DNA from: Chryseobacterium soldanellicola
Lineage (GTDB): Bacteria; Bacteroidota; Bacteroidia; Flavobacteriales; Weeksellaceae
DNA length: 64,000 bases
NCBI RefSeq assembly: GCF_900100115.1
Contig: NZ_FNKL01000003.1
Location: 1 to 64,000, forward strand
Reading direction: 5' to 3'
Position numbers and translations under genes: made by a program. The notes under the pieces were generated by a model. It made no database searches. It saw nothing but the letters and a program-made list of their open reading frames with translations, and was not told the DNA's origin. Shown piece after piece: positions 1-9,570 of this stretch. Position 1 is the stretch's first letter. Every line of letters begins with the position of its first letter.

Positions 1-213
1 GCTACAGCTGCCGGAACAATGGGCGGAACAAAAACACCTGTCGTTTTATCTGCAACGGATCAGACTTTAGTAGCAAACGCTCCGCTTGGAAGCGCTTTAA
101 CACTGAATTTAGACTACACGATTCCAGCTGCGAAATCATCATCTTCTGATATTTTAGGTAAACCAGCCGGAACTTATACGCAGACAGTTACGTATACTGC
201 AACTGCTTTATAA
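1..213 (+). CDS. Pilin-like secreted protein, C-terminal part (5' end outside window)
   Basis: Only the last 70 codons are present; frame 1 is open from base 1. The 70 residues are identical to the C-terminus of the complete gene at 417, ending in a YTIPAA stretch and a Thr-rich final strand (QTVTYTATAL). At least 14 codons differ between the copies and all changes are synonymous, so the two are a tandem duplication held under protein-level selection. The family resembles small Ig-like/DUF4402-type fimbrial subunits. The role as a major structural subunit is inferred from the chaperone and usher-like genes downstream. Confidence 0.75.
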   Translation, partial: ATAAGTMGGTKTPVVLSATDQTLVANAPLGSALTLNLDYTIPAAKSSSSDILGKPAGTYTQTVTYTATAL

Positions 214-235
214 TAAAAATAAGGAAATTTTATAT

Positions 236-268
236 AAGCCCTCAGCACTTTCTAAGTGTTAAGGGCTT
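236..268 (+). terminator. Rho-independent terminator after first pilin-like gene
   Basis: The arms AAGCCCT/AGGGCTT, extended by CACTT/AAGTG, form a hairpin with a TCT loop followed by TTTT. It lies 23 bp after the stop codon. It separates the two pilin-like genes, so the second copy probably has its own promoter. Confidence 0.75.
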
Positions 269-356
269 TTCTATTTAAATCAAATGAATAAACCGTGTAG
301 TTATTTTACTACATCAACTTCCAGTTTCCACTACAAAGAAACTTTTATTGCCGCCG

Positions 357-364
357 TAGATTTG
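357..364 (+). promoter_or_regulatory. Candidate -7 box of the second pilin-like gene
   Basis: TAGATTTG matches the Bacteroidota -7 consensus TAnnTTTG and lies 52 bp before the ATG at 417. I do not see a convincing -33 TTG at the usual spacing. Confidence 0.4.
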
Positions 365-416
365 TAATGTTCAAAAGAGAACAATTAAACAAGAATAAAA
401 ATTAAATAATATTATC

Positions 417-962
417 ATGACAAAACAAATTGTAATCGCAGCCTTAACTATCGGAGCAATCATAGTAGGAACTAACAATGTTCAAGCTCAAAATACTACC
501 GCAACAACAACCGTAAACATTACCCTGAACGATGTAATCTCTATCGATGCGGGAAGTACTGCAATCGGTAATACAGTTGATTTCAACTATGCTACTGCAG
601 CAGATTATAACTCTGATCAAACGGTTACGAAAGCCAACTCTTTAAAAGTGACTTCAACAAAGAACTTTAATGTTAAAGTAAAAGCAGGAGGTGCTAATTT
701 TATGAATGGAACCAACCTAATCCCTGTCAATGTTTTGACAATCAAAGCTGCTACAGCGGCCGGAACAATGGGTGGAACAAAAACACCTGTAGTTTTATCT
801 GCAACGGATCAAACCTTAGTAGCAAACGCTCCGCTTGGAAGCGCATTAACACTGAATTTAGACTACACGATTCCAGCGGCAAAATCATCTTCTTCTGATA
901 TTTTAGGTAAACCGGCCGGAACTTATACGCAAACAGTAACTTATACTGCAACAGCTTTATAA
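417..962 (+). CDS. Pilin-like secreted protein (DUF4402-like fimbrial subunit)
   Basis: This 181-aa protein has an N-terminal signal peptide (about residues 1-24, ending VQAQ) and a beta-rich body with no cysteine. Its C-terminal 70 residues equal those of the truncated upstream copy. The body (VDFNYATAADYN..., then YTIPAA near the end) is clearly related to the C-terminal domain of the adhesin-like protein at 4670, as expected if pilins and tip adhesin share a polymerising domain. The chaperone gene follows after 81 bp with its own -7-like box. The role as a surface fibre subunit is inference; a free secreted protein is the alternative. Confidence 0.7.
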   Translation: MTKQIVIAALTIGAIIVGTNNVQAQNTTATTTVNITLNDVISIDAGSTAIGNTVDFNYATAADYNSDQTVTKANSLKVTSTKNFNVKVKAGGANFMNGTNLIPVNVLTIKAATAAGTMGGTKTPVVLSATDQTLVANAPLGSALTLNLDYTIPAAKSSSSDILGKPAGTYTQTVTYTATAL

Positions 963-1006
963 TAAAATTTTTTAGTTTATAAAGGTTCCTTTTGTTACGT
1001 TTTCAG

Positions 1007-1014
1007 TAGTTTTG
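1007..1014 (+). promoter_or_regulatory. Candidate -7 box of the chaperone-usher-like operon
   Basis: TAGTTTTG fits TAnnTTTG and sits 29 bp before the ATG at 1044. No clear -33 element is visible. It suggests that the chaperone-to-kinase genes can be expressed separately from the pilin genes. Confidence 0.4.
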
Positions 1015-1043
1015 GGAATCTTTATTTTTAAACAATTTACACC

Positions 1044-1844
1044 ATGCGCAAGTTTATTTACCTTTTCATTTTCTTTATCCTCACAGGGTCTTCTTCAATT
1101 CTGGCACAAAGCATCTCTATGTCGCCAACACGCTTGTTTTTTACCGGTAATCCAGGAGAAAAAGTGACAAAGACAGTCACGCTTCAAAACAGCTCGGATA
1201 AGGATTATGTTTTTAATCTCAACTATAAAGATTGGGTTAGAGAAGAAGACGGAAATAAGGTTTATCTTGATGCAGGCAGTTCAAAAACTTCCAATGCTTC
1301 CTGGATGTCCACCTTAGAAAACGCTGTAACAGTTCCTGCGAAAAGCACAAAGGAGATTGCAGTAACCATGCAGATTCCGGCAAACGCATCAAAATCTGCC
1401 GTTACGAACAGCATGTTGTTTTTCACCCAACTTCCTCAGCAGGCAGATAAGGCACGTATTCAGAATGGTATTGGTATTATCACCTTATTTGAGGTGGGAC
1501 TTCACATCTTTTATACCCCACCGGGGAACCATGTAAAAAGTCTGGATATTACCAATATTTCAGAGATGAGCACTGGGAATACATCGAACAGAAAAGTCGC
1601 AGTAAGCATTCATAATGATGGAAACACCATCAATGATGCCACTGTTGAATTTGAACTGACCAATACAGATACTGGCAAGGAAATAAAATTACCCGCAATT
1701 TCCATCTCCATGCTTCCCGATACCAATCAGGTCGTTCAATTTTCTTTACCAGAGAACATTTCAGGGAACTTCCTTGGCGTGGCAATTATCAAAATGGCAG
1801 AATCCAATGATTTACGCGTAGGCGAAAAAAACTTTAAATTTTAA
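1044..1844 (+). CDS. PapD-like periplasmic fimbrial chaperone
   Basis: The 266-aa protein has a signal peptide (residues 1-21, ending ILAQ), then an N-terminal PapD-like Ig domain (about 24-150) opening SISMSPTRLFFTGNPG, typical of chaperone G1 strands and of the MSP-like fold. A second beta domain follows (about 165-260). Such two-domain proteins in the periplasm bind fimbrial subunits by donating a strand. It is 10 bp upstream of the usher-like gene and in the same operon. The sequence has no cysteine pair. The chaperone assignment rests on fold-type pattern and context; direct homology to a characterised chaperone was not tested. Confidence 0.7.
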   Translation: MRKFIYLFIFFILTGSSSILAQSISMSPTRLFFTGNPGEKVTKTVTLQNSSDKDYVFNLNYKDWVREEDGNKVYLDAGSSKTSNASWMSTLENAVTVPAKSTKEIAVTMQIPANASKSAVTNSMLFFTQLPQQADKARIQNGIGIITLFEVGLHIFYTPPGNHVKSLDITNISEMSTGNTSNRKVAVSIHNDGNTINDATVEFELTNTDTGKEIKLPAISISMLPDTNQVVQFSLPENISGNFLGVAIIKMAESNDLRVGEKNFKF

Positions 1845-1854
1845 AAATCAAGTC

Positions 1855-4659
1855 TTGAAACCACAGAATGGAATATCGATATCAATCGTAAGAAGAACAA
1901 TCTTATTTTTTGCATTGGCTCTTCTGCACTTTTCGTTGGCCTTTGCGCAGGAAAAAAAGGATGTCCAAATCCATTTTGAAAATGACAGTGTAGCTGTTGA
2001 GAAGGGTTCTACTTTTACTAATTTCCTTGTCATTGAGAATAAAAGTTCTGAAGAGATTACCATTCAGAATATCATACCTGAGGAAAAATATCCGGGATTG
2101 CTTTTCTATCCCAAAAATGACTTTACCTTGGGTGCGGGTCAGTCTAAAAATCTTCCTGTAAAACTGATCGCCAACGTGGATTTTATGAAACTTAGATCCA
2201 ATGAGATCAAATTCAAGGTTTCATACACTACCCCAACGATCACCAACACTGAAAGCGCCTCATTCTTCGTTGGCAAAGACGAGAACAAAAACATCGCAAT
2301 TTATACGGCCACATACGAAAATTTCATTAACCCTGCTGTTCCTGAATCCTCAATTCTGCTGATTGTAGAAAACCAGGGCTATAGTAAACGAACCGTTAAG
2401 ATTGATTTACAATCCATTCCTGATGGCTTGGAAATGATGCCCAAACAACAAACCGTATCTCTGGAAGGTTTAGAGAAACAAACGGTAGAGATCAAAATTA
2501 GAGTCAGACAACAGAATACGCTATATCCGGAATTTAATATTAATGCAATCGCAACTGACCTGCTTGATAATAAAATCGTTGGGAGCAATACCCTTTATTT
2601 AGTTATTTTATCGCACAACAGACAAATTGCCCGTGGAAACGAAGCGGTGAGCGGAAGTAATTTTGCTGAATTTAGCTATAATGAAAACAGTTCAGGTTTC
2701 AATTATCTTCAATTGAGAGGAAACACAGCGTTTCGTGTGACTGAAAATTTGAAATCGCGCTTCAACATGGGAGCAGATTACTATCTTGAAGACGGCCGTT
2801 ATAATCTGTATGATACCTGGTTGGAACTGGAAAGAAAAAATACGGTATTACGGGTGGGAAATGTGAATAGTAACGATTACGATTACCCGGTTTTCGGAAG
2901 AGGTGGGAAAATTTCTACCAAATTTGGTGAAAATAATCAGATTGAAATTCTTGCGCTGGAAAATAATTATAATCTGTACGGTACTTATTTCAAACAAACA
3001 GAAGGGTCTACCATGGTGGGTGCAAAATATGGTTTTGGAAATGCTAAATCTTTCAATGGAAAATTGTCCTATATATTCGACCATGATCCGCACTTTAACG
3101 TAGATACACAGGTCGCGAATGCGGTAACATCATTTTTAATTAATGATAAAAATACCATCCGCACGGAGGTTGGTCTGAGCCACGAAAAAGGCCTTTCAAA
3201 CAGAGATGAAAACGCAGGAGCTTTAATGGGAGCCAATTACGAGGGAAAAATAGGGAAATGGGATGTCCAATCTGTTAATTCCTTTGCCACCAAAAGTTAT
3301 GCAGGGATCAAACGGGGATCTTTCCTCTCAAATCAACGGATCGGCCGCCAATTTTCTGATTCTCAGCGCGCTTTTATACAATATCAGAATTCGCAGACAG
3401 ACCCCGAGTTCCTGAGTTTCCAGAGTGCACCCATCCAACCTGGGAATACCGCTAATCTGCGTTATTATTTCAACAGCACAGAAGTTTTGGGAACAGGTTA
3501 CCAGTTTTCTTTAAAAAATTGGAATTTTCTACTGGCTCCGAAGGTTGAAAGGCAAAAAACAGCCAATTTTTATACATCGCAGGAACTTTTTTCTTACCGG
3601 CTGGAAACCAACGTAAGTGCTACATTTGGTGCCCACGGATTGAATTGGACGGCGGAATATTCTTATTCAAAAGCAAAGAATAGAGACGATTGGTTCAACA
3701 GTCTGAAAACAACCTTGTCTTACAGATATAAATCCTTCTCATTAAACGGAACCGCCCAATGGAACGCAACGAGTGTCTTTGATTTAAATTCTTATTACAA
3801 TACAGACCGTAATTTTGCCAACTACAATGTATATGCTTCGTATAATTTCCAGATGATGAATAATAATCTGACAGGATCTTTTTCAGCAGGAACTTCCTAT
3901 TCGGAGCTTTATAAAAATTTAAACAGCAATGTGAGCGGTAATCTGGAATATAAGATTTCACCTTCCTGGTCCACCACAGGTTATTTTAATTTTTCCGGTT
4001 ATAAATCTACGGCTGATTATGCAAGCAGTGGCAGTTATTACCAGTTCAGAGTGGGAATTAAAAAATATTTTGCTGCAGCTACAGCCCTTGGAAATCATAA
4101 AGTGACGTTCCAGTTATTTGAAGATAAAAATTTCGATGGACTCCTGGAGGCCGGTGAATCGGTACTTGCAAATGAAATAGTAAAACTGGACAATTATGTA
4201 GCGATGACGGATAAGAACGGAAAAGTAGTTTTTCAGAATGTGCCTGAAGGTATGTACACCCTGAAGGTGAACGAAAGTGCGGGTGCCCGATTGATGATGG
4301 ATCCTGCAATTATGGTCAATAACAACATCAACCGCAAAGTAGGCTTGGTAAAAAACATCAGGGTAAGTGGGAAATTAACAGAGATCAAACAAGCCTACGA
4401 TGTTTTGGAAACGGATGTAACCGGAATCGTAGTGTATGCAAAAAGTGAAGACGGTAAGATCTATACCGCTGTGGTTAATCAAAAAAATGAGTTTGAGTTT
4501 TTCCTGAAAGATGGACAATACGACCTTTATATTGAAAATGATAAATACAGCTATACAAAACCCATCCAAACTATAAAGGTGACAAAAGAAGGTTTTTCAG
4601 AAACTGTGGTTTTTGAATATAAAAAGAAAGACACCACGATAAAGGTGAAAAAGTTTTAA
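1855..4659 (+). CDS. Usher-like outer-membrane protein of the fimbrial locus
   Basis: The 934-aa protein has a signal peptide (1-31), two Ig-like domains resembling the chaperone fold (about 35-245), a long region of alternating aromatic/polar strands consistent with an outer-membrane barrel (about 255-740), and two C-terminal beta-sandwiches. The first of these (about 745-830) carries the NFDGLLEAGES signature of SdrD-B/CNA-B-like domains. The stretch around DTWLELERKNTVLRVG and the following G-rich segment recalls the TWLER...LG...GRG pattern of classical ushers. Length is close to that family (about 800-900 aa). No TonB box or plug domain is visible, which argues against a TonB-dependent receptor. 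Secretion and anchoring of fibre subunits is the inferred role. Confidence 0.6.
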   Translation: MKPQNGISISIVRRTILFFALALLHFSLAFAQEKKDVQIHFENDSVAVEKGSTFTNFLVIENKSSEEITIQNIIPEEKYPGLLFYPKNDFTLGAGQSKNLPVKLIANVDFMKLRSNEIKFKVSYTTPTITNTESASFFVGKDENKNIAIYTATYENFINPAVPESSILLIVENQGYSKRTVKIDLQSIPDGLEMMPKQQTVSLEGLEKQTVEIKIRVRQQNTLYPEFNINAIATDLLDNKIVGSNTLYLVILSHNRQIARGNEAVSGSNFAEFSYNENSSGFNYLQLRGNTAFRVTENLKSRFNMGADYYLEDGRYNLYDTWLELERKNTVLRVGNVNSNDYDYPVFGRGGKISTKFGENNQIEILALENNYNLYGTYFKQTEGSTMVGAKYGFGNAKSFNGKLSYIFDHDPHFNVDTQVANAVTSFLINDKNTIRTEVGLSHEKGLSNRDENAGALMGANYEGKIGKWDVQSVNSFATKSYAGIKRGSFLSNQRIGRQFSDSQRAFIQYQNSQTDPEFLSFQSAPIQPGNTANLRYYFNSTEVLGTGYQFSLKNWNFLLAPKVERQKTANFYTSQELFSYRLETNVSATFGAHGLNWTAEYSYSKAKNRDDWFNSLKTTLSYRYKSFSLNGTAQWNATSVFDLNSYYNTDRNFANYNVYASYNFQMMNNNLTGSFSAGTSYSELYKNLNSNVSGNLEYKISPSWSTTGYFNFSGYKSTADYASSGSYYQFRVGIKKYFAAATALGNHKVTFQLFEDKNFDGLLEAGESVLANEIVKLDNYVAMTDKNGKVVFQNVPEGMYTLKVNESAGARLMMDPAIMVNNNINRKVGLVKNIRVSGKLTEIKQAYDVLETDVTGIVVYAKSEDGKIYTAVVNQKNEFEFFLKDGQYDLYIENDKYSYTKPIQTIKVTKEGFSETVVFEYKKKDTTIKVKKF

Positions 4660-4669
4660 TTTAGATGAT

Positions 4670-6109
4670 ATGAAAACGATGAGAGCTTTTTTAATAGGAA
4701 TTTTCACTGTATGCTGCGGGTCAACAGTCATGAAAGCTCAGGATGTGTACCTGTCGATTCCTGAAAATAATATTTTTAACAGAAGCGAATTTACCTCAGT
4801 CCCTACAAGGGTAATGACGAACGCCAACAGAACAAACTGGGATTATGCCTTTTTGGGCTTACTGCCAACGGCTCCTACATTTACCTCTGTTTCCGGACTT
4901 ACTTTTACTCACTCGTCTTCCTCATTTACTTTACCCAGCTCCACTCTTCTGTGGCAGTTAGAAAGTATGGGCGGTCAGCTGCCCTCTACTGGATATTCGG
5001 GTTCTTTACCTGGTTTCCAGTCGTTCAGTACAAGCGCTATAAAATGGTTTGAACCGCCAGCGTCCATTATTTTTGGAGGAGGATTCAACCGGGGAAATAT
5101 CAATTTCATATTTAAAATTCCTGCCGCACAGTTTGCTGCTAATGCCTACCGAGCCGGGAATTATTCCATGGATATCACTCAGAATTATAACGATTTCACG
5201 CCACATAATTTTAAAACAATTTTAGTCATTCCTTCATCCATCAGATGGCTCACCTCATCTTTAACAAAATACATAGAAATATCTTCTTTAAATGACTACC
5301 GAAGCACAGGCACGCGGGTATTCAGTTTAGATAATGCAGAAATTGCGCATACGGTTGATTTTAATTTATGGGCGAAAGCTGCTTCCACCAATATTCAGTT
5401 CACTTCTTCAAAAGGTGTTCCGGGAACCAGAAATATAGCAAGCATTAAATTGGGCAGCAGCAGTGGATCTGTACTTACGACTAAAGCCTTATCTGCGGAT
5501 TTTCAGAATTTTTCCGCTGCTAATTTCAGTGTTGTTGCGGGAAACAGAAACAATTTCAGTCCAGAGCTTTATCTGTCTGCAGAGGATTTTAAAAACCTTT
5601 TTTTTGAAGCCGGAACTTATACGTTTGAATTAAACTTCAATGCTAAAAGTACAGATAATTCAATTAACAGTTTGCAAAATACGGCTGTTCAGTTAAAGGT
5701 GCTTCCTCTGTCGGAAATCACCATCCCAAGTTCCGGGCGAAATGTAAACTTCAATTTTAATACAGCTGCCCAGTACACCAATGGTCAGTCACAAGTGATC
5801 CCAAACCAAATTGTATTGTCCAATAATGAAAATTTTGAGCTCTATGTAAAATCGGATGAAAATTATTTTAAGAAAGGCGGTCTGCAGACGGACATCAATT
5901 CCAACATATTACAAATTGGCGTGGATGGAAATTCTGTAACTGCTCCATTATCCAAAACTCCCCAAAAAATACTTTTTAACGGAACACCGGTTTTGGACCG
6001 GCAACTGAACATAAGATATACCATACCAGCTGCAGGTGCCCAAAGCTTGGTAGGAAAGGAAAATACCACTTACTCTATCAATGTTTATTACAGCTTTACG
6101 GCAATTTAA
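4670..6109 (+). CDS. Two-domain adhesin-like fimbrial tip protein
   Basis: The 479-aa protein has a signal peptide (1-23, ending KAQD). It has a unique N-terminal part of about 320 residues and a C-terminal domain from about residue 344 that parallels the pilin-like proteins: VNFNFNTAAQY matches VDFNYATAADY, and IRYTIPAA near the end matches LDYTIPAA. A receptor-binding N-terminal domain fused to a pilin domain is the architecture of known fimbrial tip adhesins such as FimH. It starts 10 bp after the usher-like gene. The ligand of the N-terminal domain cannot be told from sequence. Confidence 0.6.
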   Translation: MKTMRAFLIGIFTVCCGSTVMKAQDVYLSIPENNIFNRSEFTSVPTRVMTNANRTNWDYAFLGLLPTAPTFTSVSGLTFTHSSSSFTLPSSTLLWQLESMGGQLPSTGYSGSLPGFQSFSTSAIKWFEPPASIIFGGGFNRGNINFIFKIPAAQFAANAYRAGNYSMDITQNYNDFTPHNFKTILVIPSSIRWLTSSLTKYIEISSLNDYRSTGTRVFSLDNAEIAHTVDFNLWAKAASTNIQFTSSKGVPGTRNIASIKLGSSSGSVLTTKALSADFQNFSAANFSVVAGNRNNFSPELYLSAEDFKNLFFEAGTYTFELNFNAKSTDNSINSLQNTAVQLKVLPLSEITIPSSGRNVNFNFNTAAQYTNGQSQVIPNQIVLSNNENFELYVKSDENYFKKGGLQTDINSNILQIGVDGNSVTAPLSKTPQKILFNGTPVLDRQLNIRYTIPAAGAQSLVGKENTTYSINVYYSFTAI

Positions 6110-6136
6110 CAATACTTTCTAAAACAATTCTTCCTT

Positions 6137-8137
6137 ATGGACCATTTTAACAGCAATAATCAATCGCCGGATCAGCACTATCATGATAAATTAAATGCAT
6201 TCGAAAAAAAATATGCCGATGTTTTTGATTTCTTAGTGTTCGCGGCTGCTAAAATGACCAAGACGGAGCTTTGTACCATGAGTATTACATCGGAAGGGCA
6301 AGTTTACGTTATTGCTTCCAGTGATGCATCCCTCAATCAGATTTATCCTCAGAATCCTCATTTTCTTTTGGATAATCAGACTTCAGTTTATGAATTTAAA
6401 AACTCAGAATTTAAATTTCATAAAAGTTATCCCATCCCGGGTCTTGAGGACAATCTTATTGCTCATTTAAATTTATTTGACAGGGAAGAGAAAAATTTAG
6501 ATAAAGCAGAGGAAGAGTTCGTCAATAAGATCGTAAACCAAGCGTCAAAATGGTATTTGGGTAAAGAAAAAGAGGTGGCAGAAAAAGCCTATGTTTTAAA
6601 ATCGGAGTTTGTGGCCAATATGAACCATGAAATCAGAACCCCATTAAATGGTATAATCGGCTTTACAGAGCTTCTTTTAGACACCAATCTGAACGAAACA
6701 CAGAGACAGTATTTAGAAATTATCAATCAATCCGGAGTTTCCTTATACAGCATCATCAACGATATTCTGGATTTCTCAAAATTAGAAAAGGAAAATCTTA
6801 AGCTAAACCTTGATAAAGTAGAGATCGAAGAACTGGTTTCAGAAGCCTTCAATATTCTTGCGTACAGTACTACCAAAAAGCAGCTAGAAATGCTCATCGA
6901 TATTGACGACACTATGCCCAGGTATATATGGACTGATGAGATGCGCTTAAAGCAGGTTTTCGTCAACCTTTTGAGCAATGCTTTAAAATTTACCGAAGAA
7001 GGCGAGATTGTTTTATATGTTAAAGTTTTAGATGATTTAGGAGAAGGAAAAAAAAGAATCCGATTTGGAGTTCGCGATACCGGTATTGGAATTAACAGCG
7101 AAAAACAGGCGGAAATTTTCAACGCATTTTCACAGGAAGATGGCAGCATTACTAAAAGATATGCGGGTACTGGCCTGGGACTCACCATTTCGAACCAAAT
7201 CTTGGCGCTTGCCGGCAGTGTTTTACAGGTCGAAAGCGATCAGGGAAAGGGCAGCGATTTTTTCTTTGATATTCAGTTTGATACGGAAGAAGAGGAATAT
7301 GATTTAAGCTTAACTGATATTAAGAGGGTTTTGATTGTGGATGATAATGAAAACAACCGGAAAATCCTGAAAAGGATGCTGGAACGGAAAAATATCGAAG
7401 TAATAGAATGCGACAGCGGGTTGAAGGCTTTGCTTTTGATCATGGACAAGTCCGAATTCGATGTCATCATTATAGATTATCATATGCCCATTATGGATGG
7501 CATTGAAACCATTAGGAAAATGAAAAATATTATTCCCGACGCCAACCACGTAGCGCCATATGTTGTTTTATACAGCTCGTCCGATGACCCTGATTTACAG
7601 GATGCATGTGACGAATTAGAAATAGAAAACCGGCTCGTAAAACCGATTCGCATGAAGCAGATGTACCAGGTTTTATCCACCTTAAAGAGTTCTGAAAAGA
7701 AAAAGCCGGAGCAAATGAAAAATGTCGCAAGTGAAGGGAGCAAGCACGAAATAAAAATTTTAATTGCTGAGGATAATGCTATTAATTTACTTCTTACCGA
7801 AACTTATTTAAAGGATATTATTCCTCAAGCTTTGATCATCGAGGCAAAAGATGGTACTGAAGCGGTTGAAAAATACGAAAAAGAGAGCCCTGATCTTATT
7901 TTAATGGATATTCAGATGCCCCATCTCAATGGCATTGAAGCAACAAAAAAAATAAGATCCTTGGAAAAAAATATCGAAATACCTATTATTGCACTAACGG
8001 CAGGAAGTCTTCCTGGTGAGAAAGAAAAGTGTCTTCAAGCCGGAATGTCAGATTTTTTAACCAAACCTTTATTAAAACAAACCCTGTCTGATATGATTCA
8101 AAAGTGGATTGGTATAGAAATCGTAAAAAATAAATAA
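6137..8137 (+). CDS. Hybrid sensor histidine kinase with two receiver domains
   Basis: The 666-aa protein is cytoplasmic, with no membrane segment. A degenerate GAF-like region (about 20-140) is followed by a HisKA domain with phospho-acceptor His164 in [12 protein letters not shown]. The HATPase domain has N box NALKF (281-285), G1 DTGIGI (314-319) and G2 GTGLGL (344-349). Two receiver domains have Asp447 (IIIDYHMP) and Asp591 (LILMDIQMP). It starts 27 bp after the adhesin gene with no terminator, so it is likely cotranscribed with the fimbrial genes. The signal is probably intracellular. It may pass phosphate to the response regulator at 8923. Confidence 0.85.
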   Translation: MDHFNSNNQSPDQHYHDKLNAFEKKYADVFDFLVFAAAKMTKTELCTMSITSEGQVYVIASSDASLNQIYPQNPHFLLDNQTSVYEFKNSEFKFHKSYPIPGLEDNLIAHLNLFDREEKNLDKAEEEFVNKIVNQASKWYLGKEKEVAEKAYVLKSEFVANMNHEIRTPLNGIIGFTELLLDTNLNETQRQYLEIINQSGVSLYSIINDILDFSKLEKENLKLNLDKVEIEELVSEAFNILAYSTTKKQLEMLIDIDDTMPRYIWTDEMRLKQVFVNLLSNALKFTEEGEIVLYVKVLDDLGEGKKRIRFGVRDTGIGINSEKQAEIFNAFSQEDGSITKRYAGTGLGLTISNQILALAGSVLQVESDQGKGSDFFFDIQFDTEEEEYDLSLTDIKRVLIVDDNENNRKILKRMLERKNIEVIECDSGLKALLLIMDKSEFDVIIIDYHMPIMDGIETIRKMKNIIPDANHVAPYVVLYSSSDDPDLQDACDELEIENRLVKPIRMKQMYQVLSTLKSSEKKKPEQMKNVASEGSKHEIKILIAEDNAINLLLTETYLKDIIPQALIIEAKDGTEAVEKYEKESPDLILMDIQMPHLNGIEATKKIRSLEKNIEIPIIALTAGSLPGEKEKCLQAGMSDFLTKPLLKQTLSDMIQKWIGIEIVKNK

Positions 8138-8191
8138 TAAACTATGCTTTAAAAATACTGAAGAATTTTTTAAAGCCATGATACTGAATTT

Positions 8192-8926
8192 ATGAAAGAC
8201 CTTATCAAGGAACTACAATTAAAAATCGAAAAACTGGAAAACGAAATCAGTTTTAAAAACGGACTGATCTCGATATTATCTCATGATTCAAAAGAACTGT
8301 TTGGAAATTTTCTCTGGCTTATCGAAGCCGTGGAAGAAAAGACCATAAGTGAGGAAGATTTTTTTAAGTTGTTGCCGCAGGTAAAAAGCGATGCCCAAAA
8401 GAATCTTCAAATCGTTCAGGACAGCACTGCCTGGTTAAAAACACAATACGGGGAATTTAAAATTAAACCTGAAAAAATCATGGTGATGGATCTTTTTCAC
8501 CATTTTGAAGAAAAATATGCTGTAAAATTAAAAGAAAAAAACATTAAATTTCATTTTAAAGGAGATCCCAATGCATTTGTTACAACCGATCGTTTGTTGC
8601 TGGAATATGTTTTAGACAAGATTCTCAATAATGCACTGAAATACAGTTTTTCCGGGCACGATATTCACCTGCAGGAAGTTACAGAAGATCATCAGGTGAT
8701 AATTTCTGTGATCGACTTCGGAACAGGAATGGATGAAAAATATTTATCTACGGTCTTCACTTACGGTAATCCCATATTCCATGGTACTGCTGGTGAGAAA
8801 GGAGCTGGATTGAGTTTGAAAATTGTAAAAAATTTTGTATCCTTGATGCATGGAAACATCGAAATCTTTTCGTCTGAAAATACAGGCACTACGGTTTCCC
8901 TTTTTTTACATAAATTTATAGAATGA
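8192..8926 (+). CDS. Histidine kinase-like protein, soluble
   Basis: The 244-aa protein has an N-terminal coiled-coil (1-20), a HisKA-like helix with candidate phospho-acceptor His31 in ILSHDSKELFGN, and a HATPase domain with NNALKY, DFGTGM and a GAGLSLKI G2 box. No sensor or membrane segment is present. Its stop overlaps the start of the response regulator by 4 bp, so the two are translationally coupled and probably a cognate pair. The phospho-acceptor region departs from the usual HE-LRTPL signature, so dimerisation may differ from standard kinases. Confidence 0.8.
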   Translation: MKDLIKELQLKIEKLENEISFKNGLISILSHDSKELFGNFLWLIEAVEEKTISEEDFFKLLPQVKSDAQKNLQIVQDSTAWLKTQYGEFKIKPEKIMVMDLFHHFEEKYAVKLKEKNIKFHFKGDPNAFVTTDRLLLEYVLDKILNNALKYSFSGHDIHLQEVTEDHQVIISVIDFGTGMDEKYLSTVFTYGNPIFHGTAGEKGAGLSLKIVKNFVSLMHGNIEIFSSENTGTTVSLFLHKFIE

Positions 8927-9570
8927 TGGGTTTAAAACTAAACGTTCATATTATTGTAGCAGACGATCATGGTATCGTCCGGATGGGTTTACTACAAACC
9001 ATCAAACGCCTCTTCCCTGATGCTATAATCTCTGAAGTAGAGGATTTTAAATCACTGTACAAAGTAGTTTTGAAGGAAAAATTGGATCTGGCCATTATGG
9101 ACGTCAATATGCCCAATGGTTCTGTTCAGGAAGCGATCGATTACATAAAAATACACCAACCCAGCTTAAGAATTCTTATATTTTCTTCTCAGGATGAAGA
9201 GCTGTATGCAATGCGTTATTTAAAGATGGGTGCCGGTGGCTATCTAAACAAGCAAAGCTCCACTGCAGTAATCGAAACTGCTTTAACGGCGATGCTTAGC
9301 ACTGGCCGATATGCAAGTGAAGACCTAAAAGAGGCGATGTTTTTAGAATCATTAAATGGTGCTACAAGCAACTCACCCTTTGAAGTGCTGTCAGACCGCG
9401 AACTGCAAATTGCCAATAAGCTGGCAGAAGGCCTTCCCCTCAAAGAAATTTCTAATCAACTAAATCTCCATTCATCGACGATCAGCACTTACAAAAACAG
9501 GTTGTTTGAAAAGCTGAAAATACGGTCCATACCCGAATTGGTGGAGATTCTCAGGTTGTATAATACGTAA
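8923..9570 (+). CDS. NarL/LuxR-type response regulator
   Basis: The 215-aa protein has a receiver domain (acidic pair ADD at residues 13-15, phospho-acceptor Asp60 in LAIMDVNMP, Lys in LNKQSS) and a LuxR-type HTH at the C-terminus (LSDRELQIANKLAEG ... SSTISTYKNRLFEKL). The start chosen overlaps the upstream kinase stop (ATGA); a second ATG follows immediately at 8926. Family members such as FimZ and EvgA control surface structures, so it may regulate the fimbrial genes upstream. That is inferred from position only. Confidence 0.85.
   Translation: MMGLKLNVHIIVADDHGIVRMGLLQTIKRLFPDAIISEVEDFKSLYKVVLKEKLDLAIMDVNMPNGSVQEAIDYIKIHQPSLRILIFSSQDEELYAMRYLKMGAGGYLNKQSSTAVIETALTAMLSTGRYASEDLKEAMFLESLNGATSNSPFEVLSDRELQIANKLAEGLPLKEISNQLNLHSSTISTYKNRLFEKLKIRSIPELVEILRLYNT

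Noticed and set aside
1855..4659. TonB-dependent receptor identity for the 934-aa protein
   Set aside because: No TonB box, no plug domain; Ig-like N-terminus and usher-like pattern fit better.
6727..7188. 153-codon frame antisense to the hybrid kinase
   Set aside because: Lies over the HisKA/HATPase coding region; product is Ser/Lys-rich with no features.
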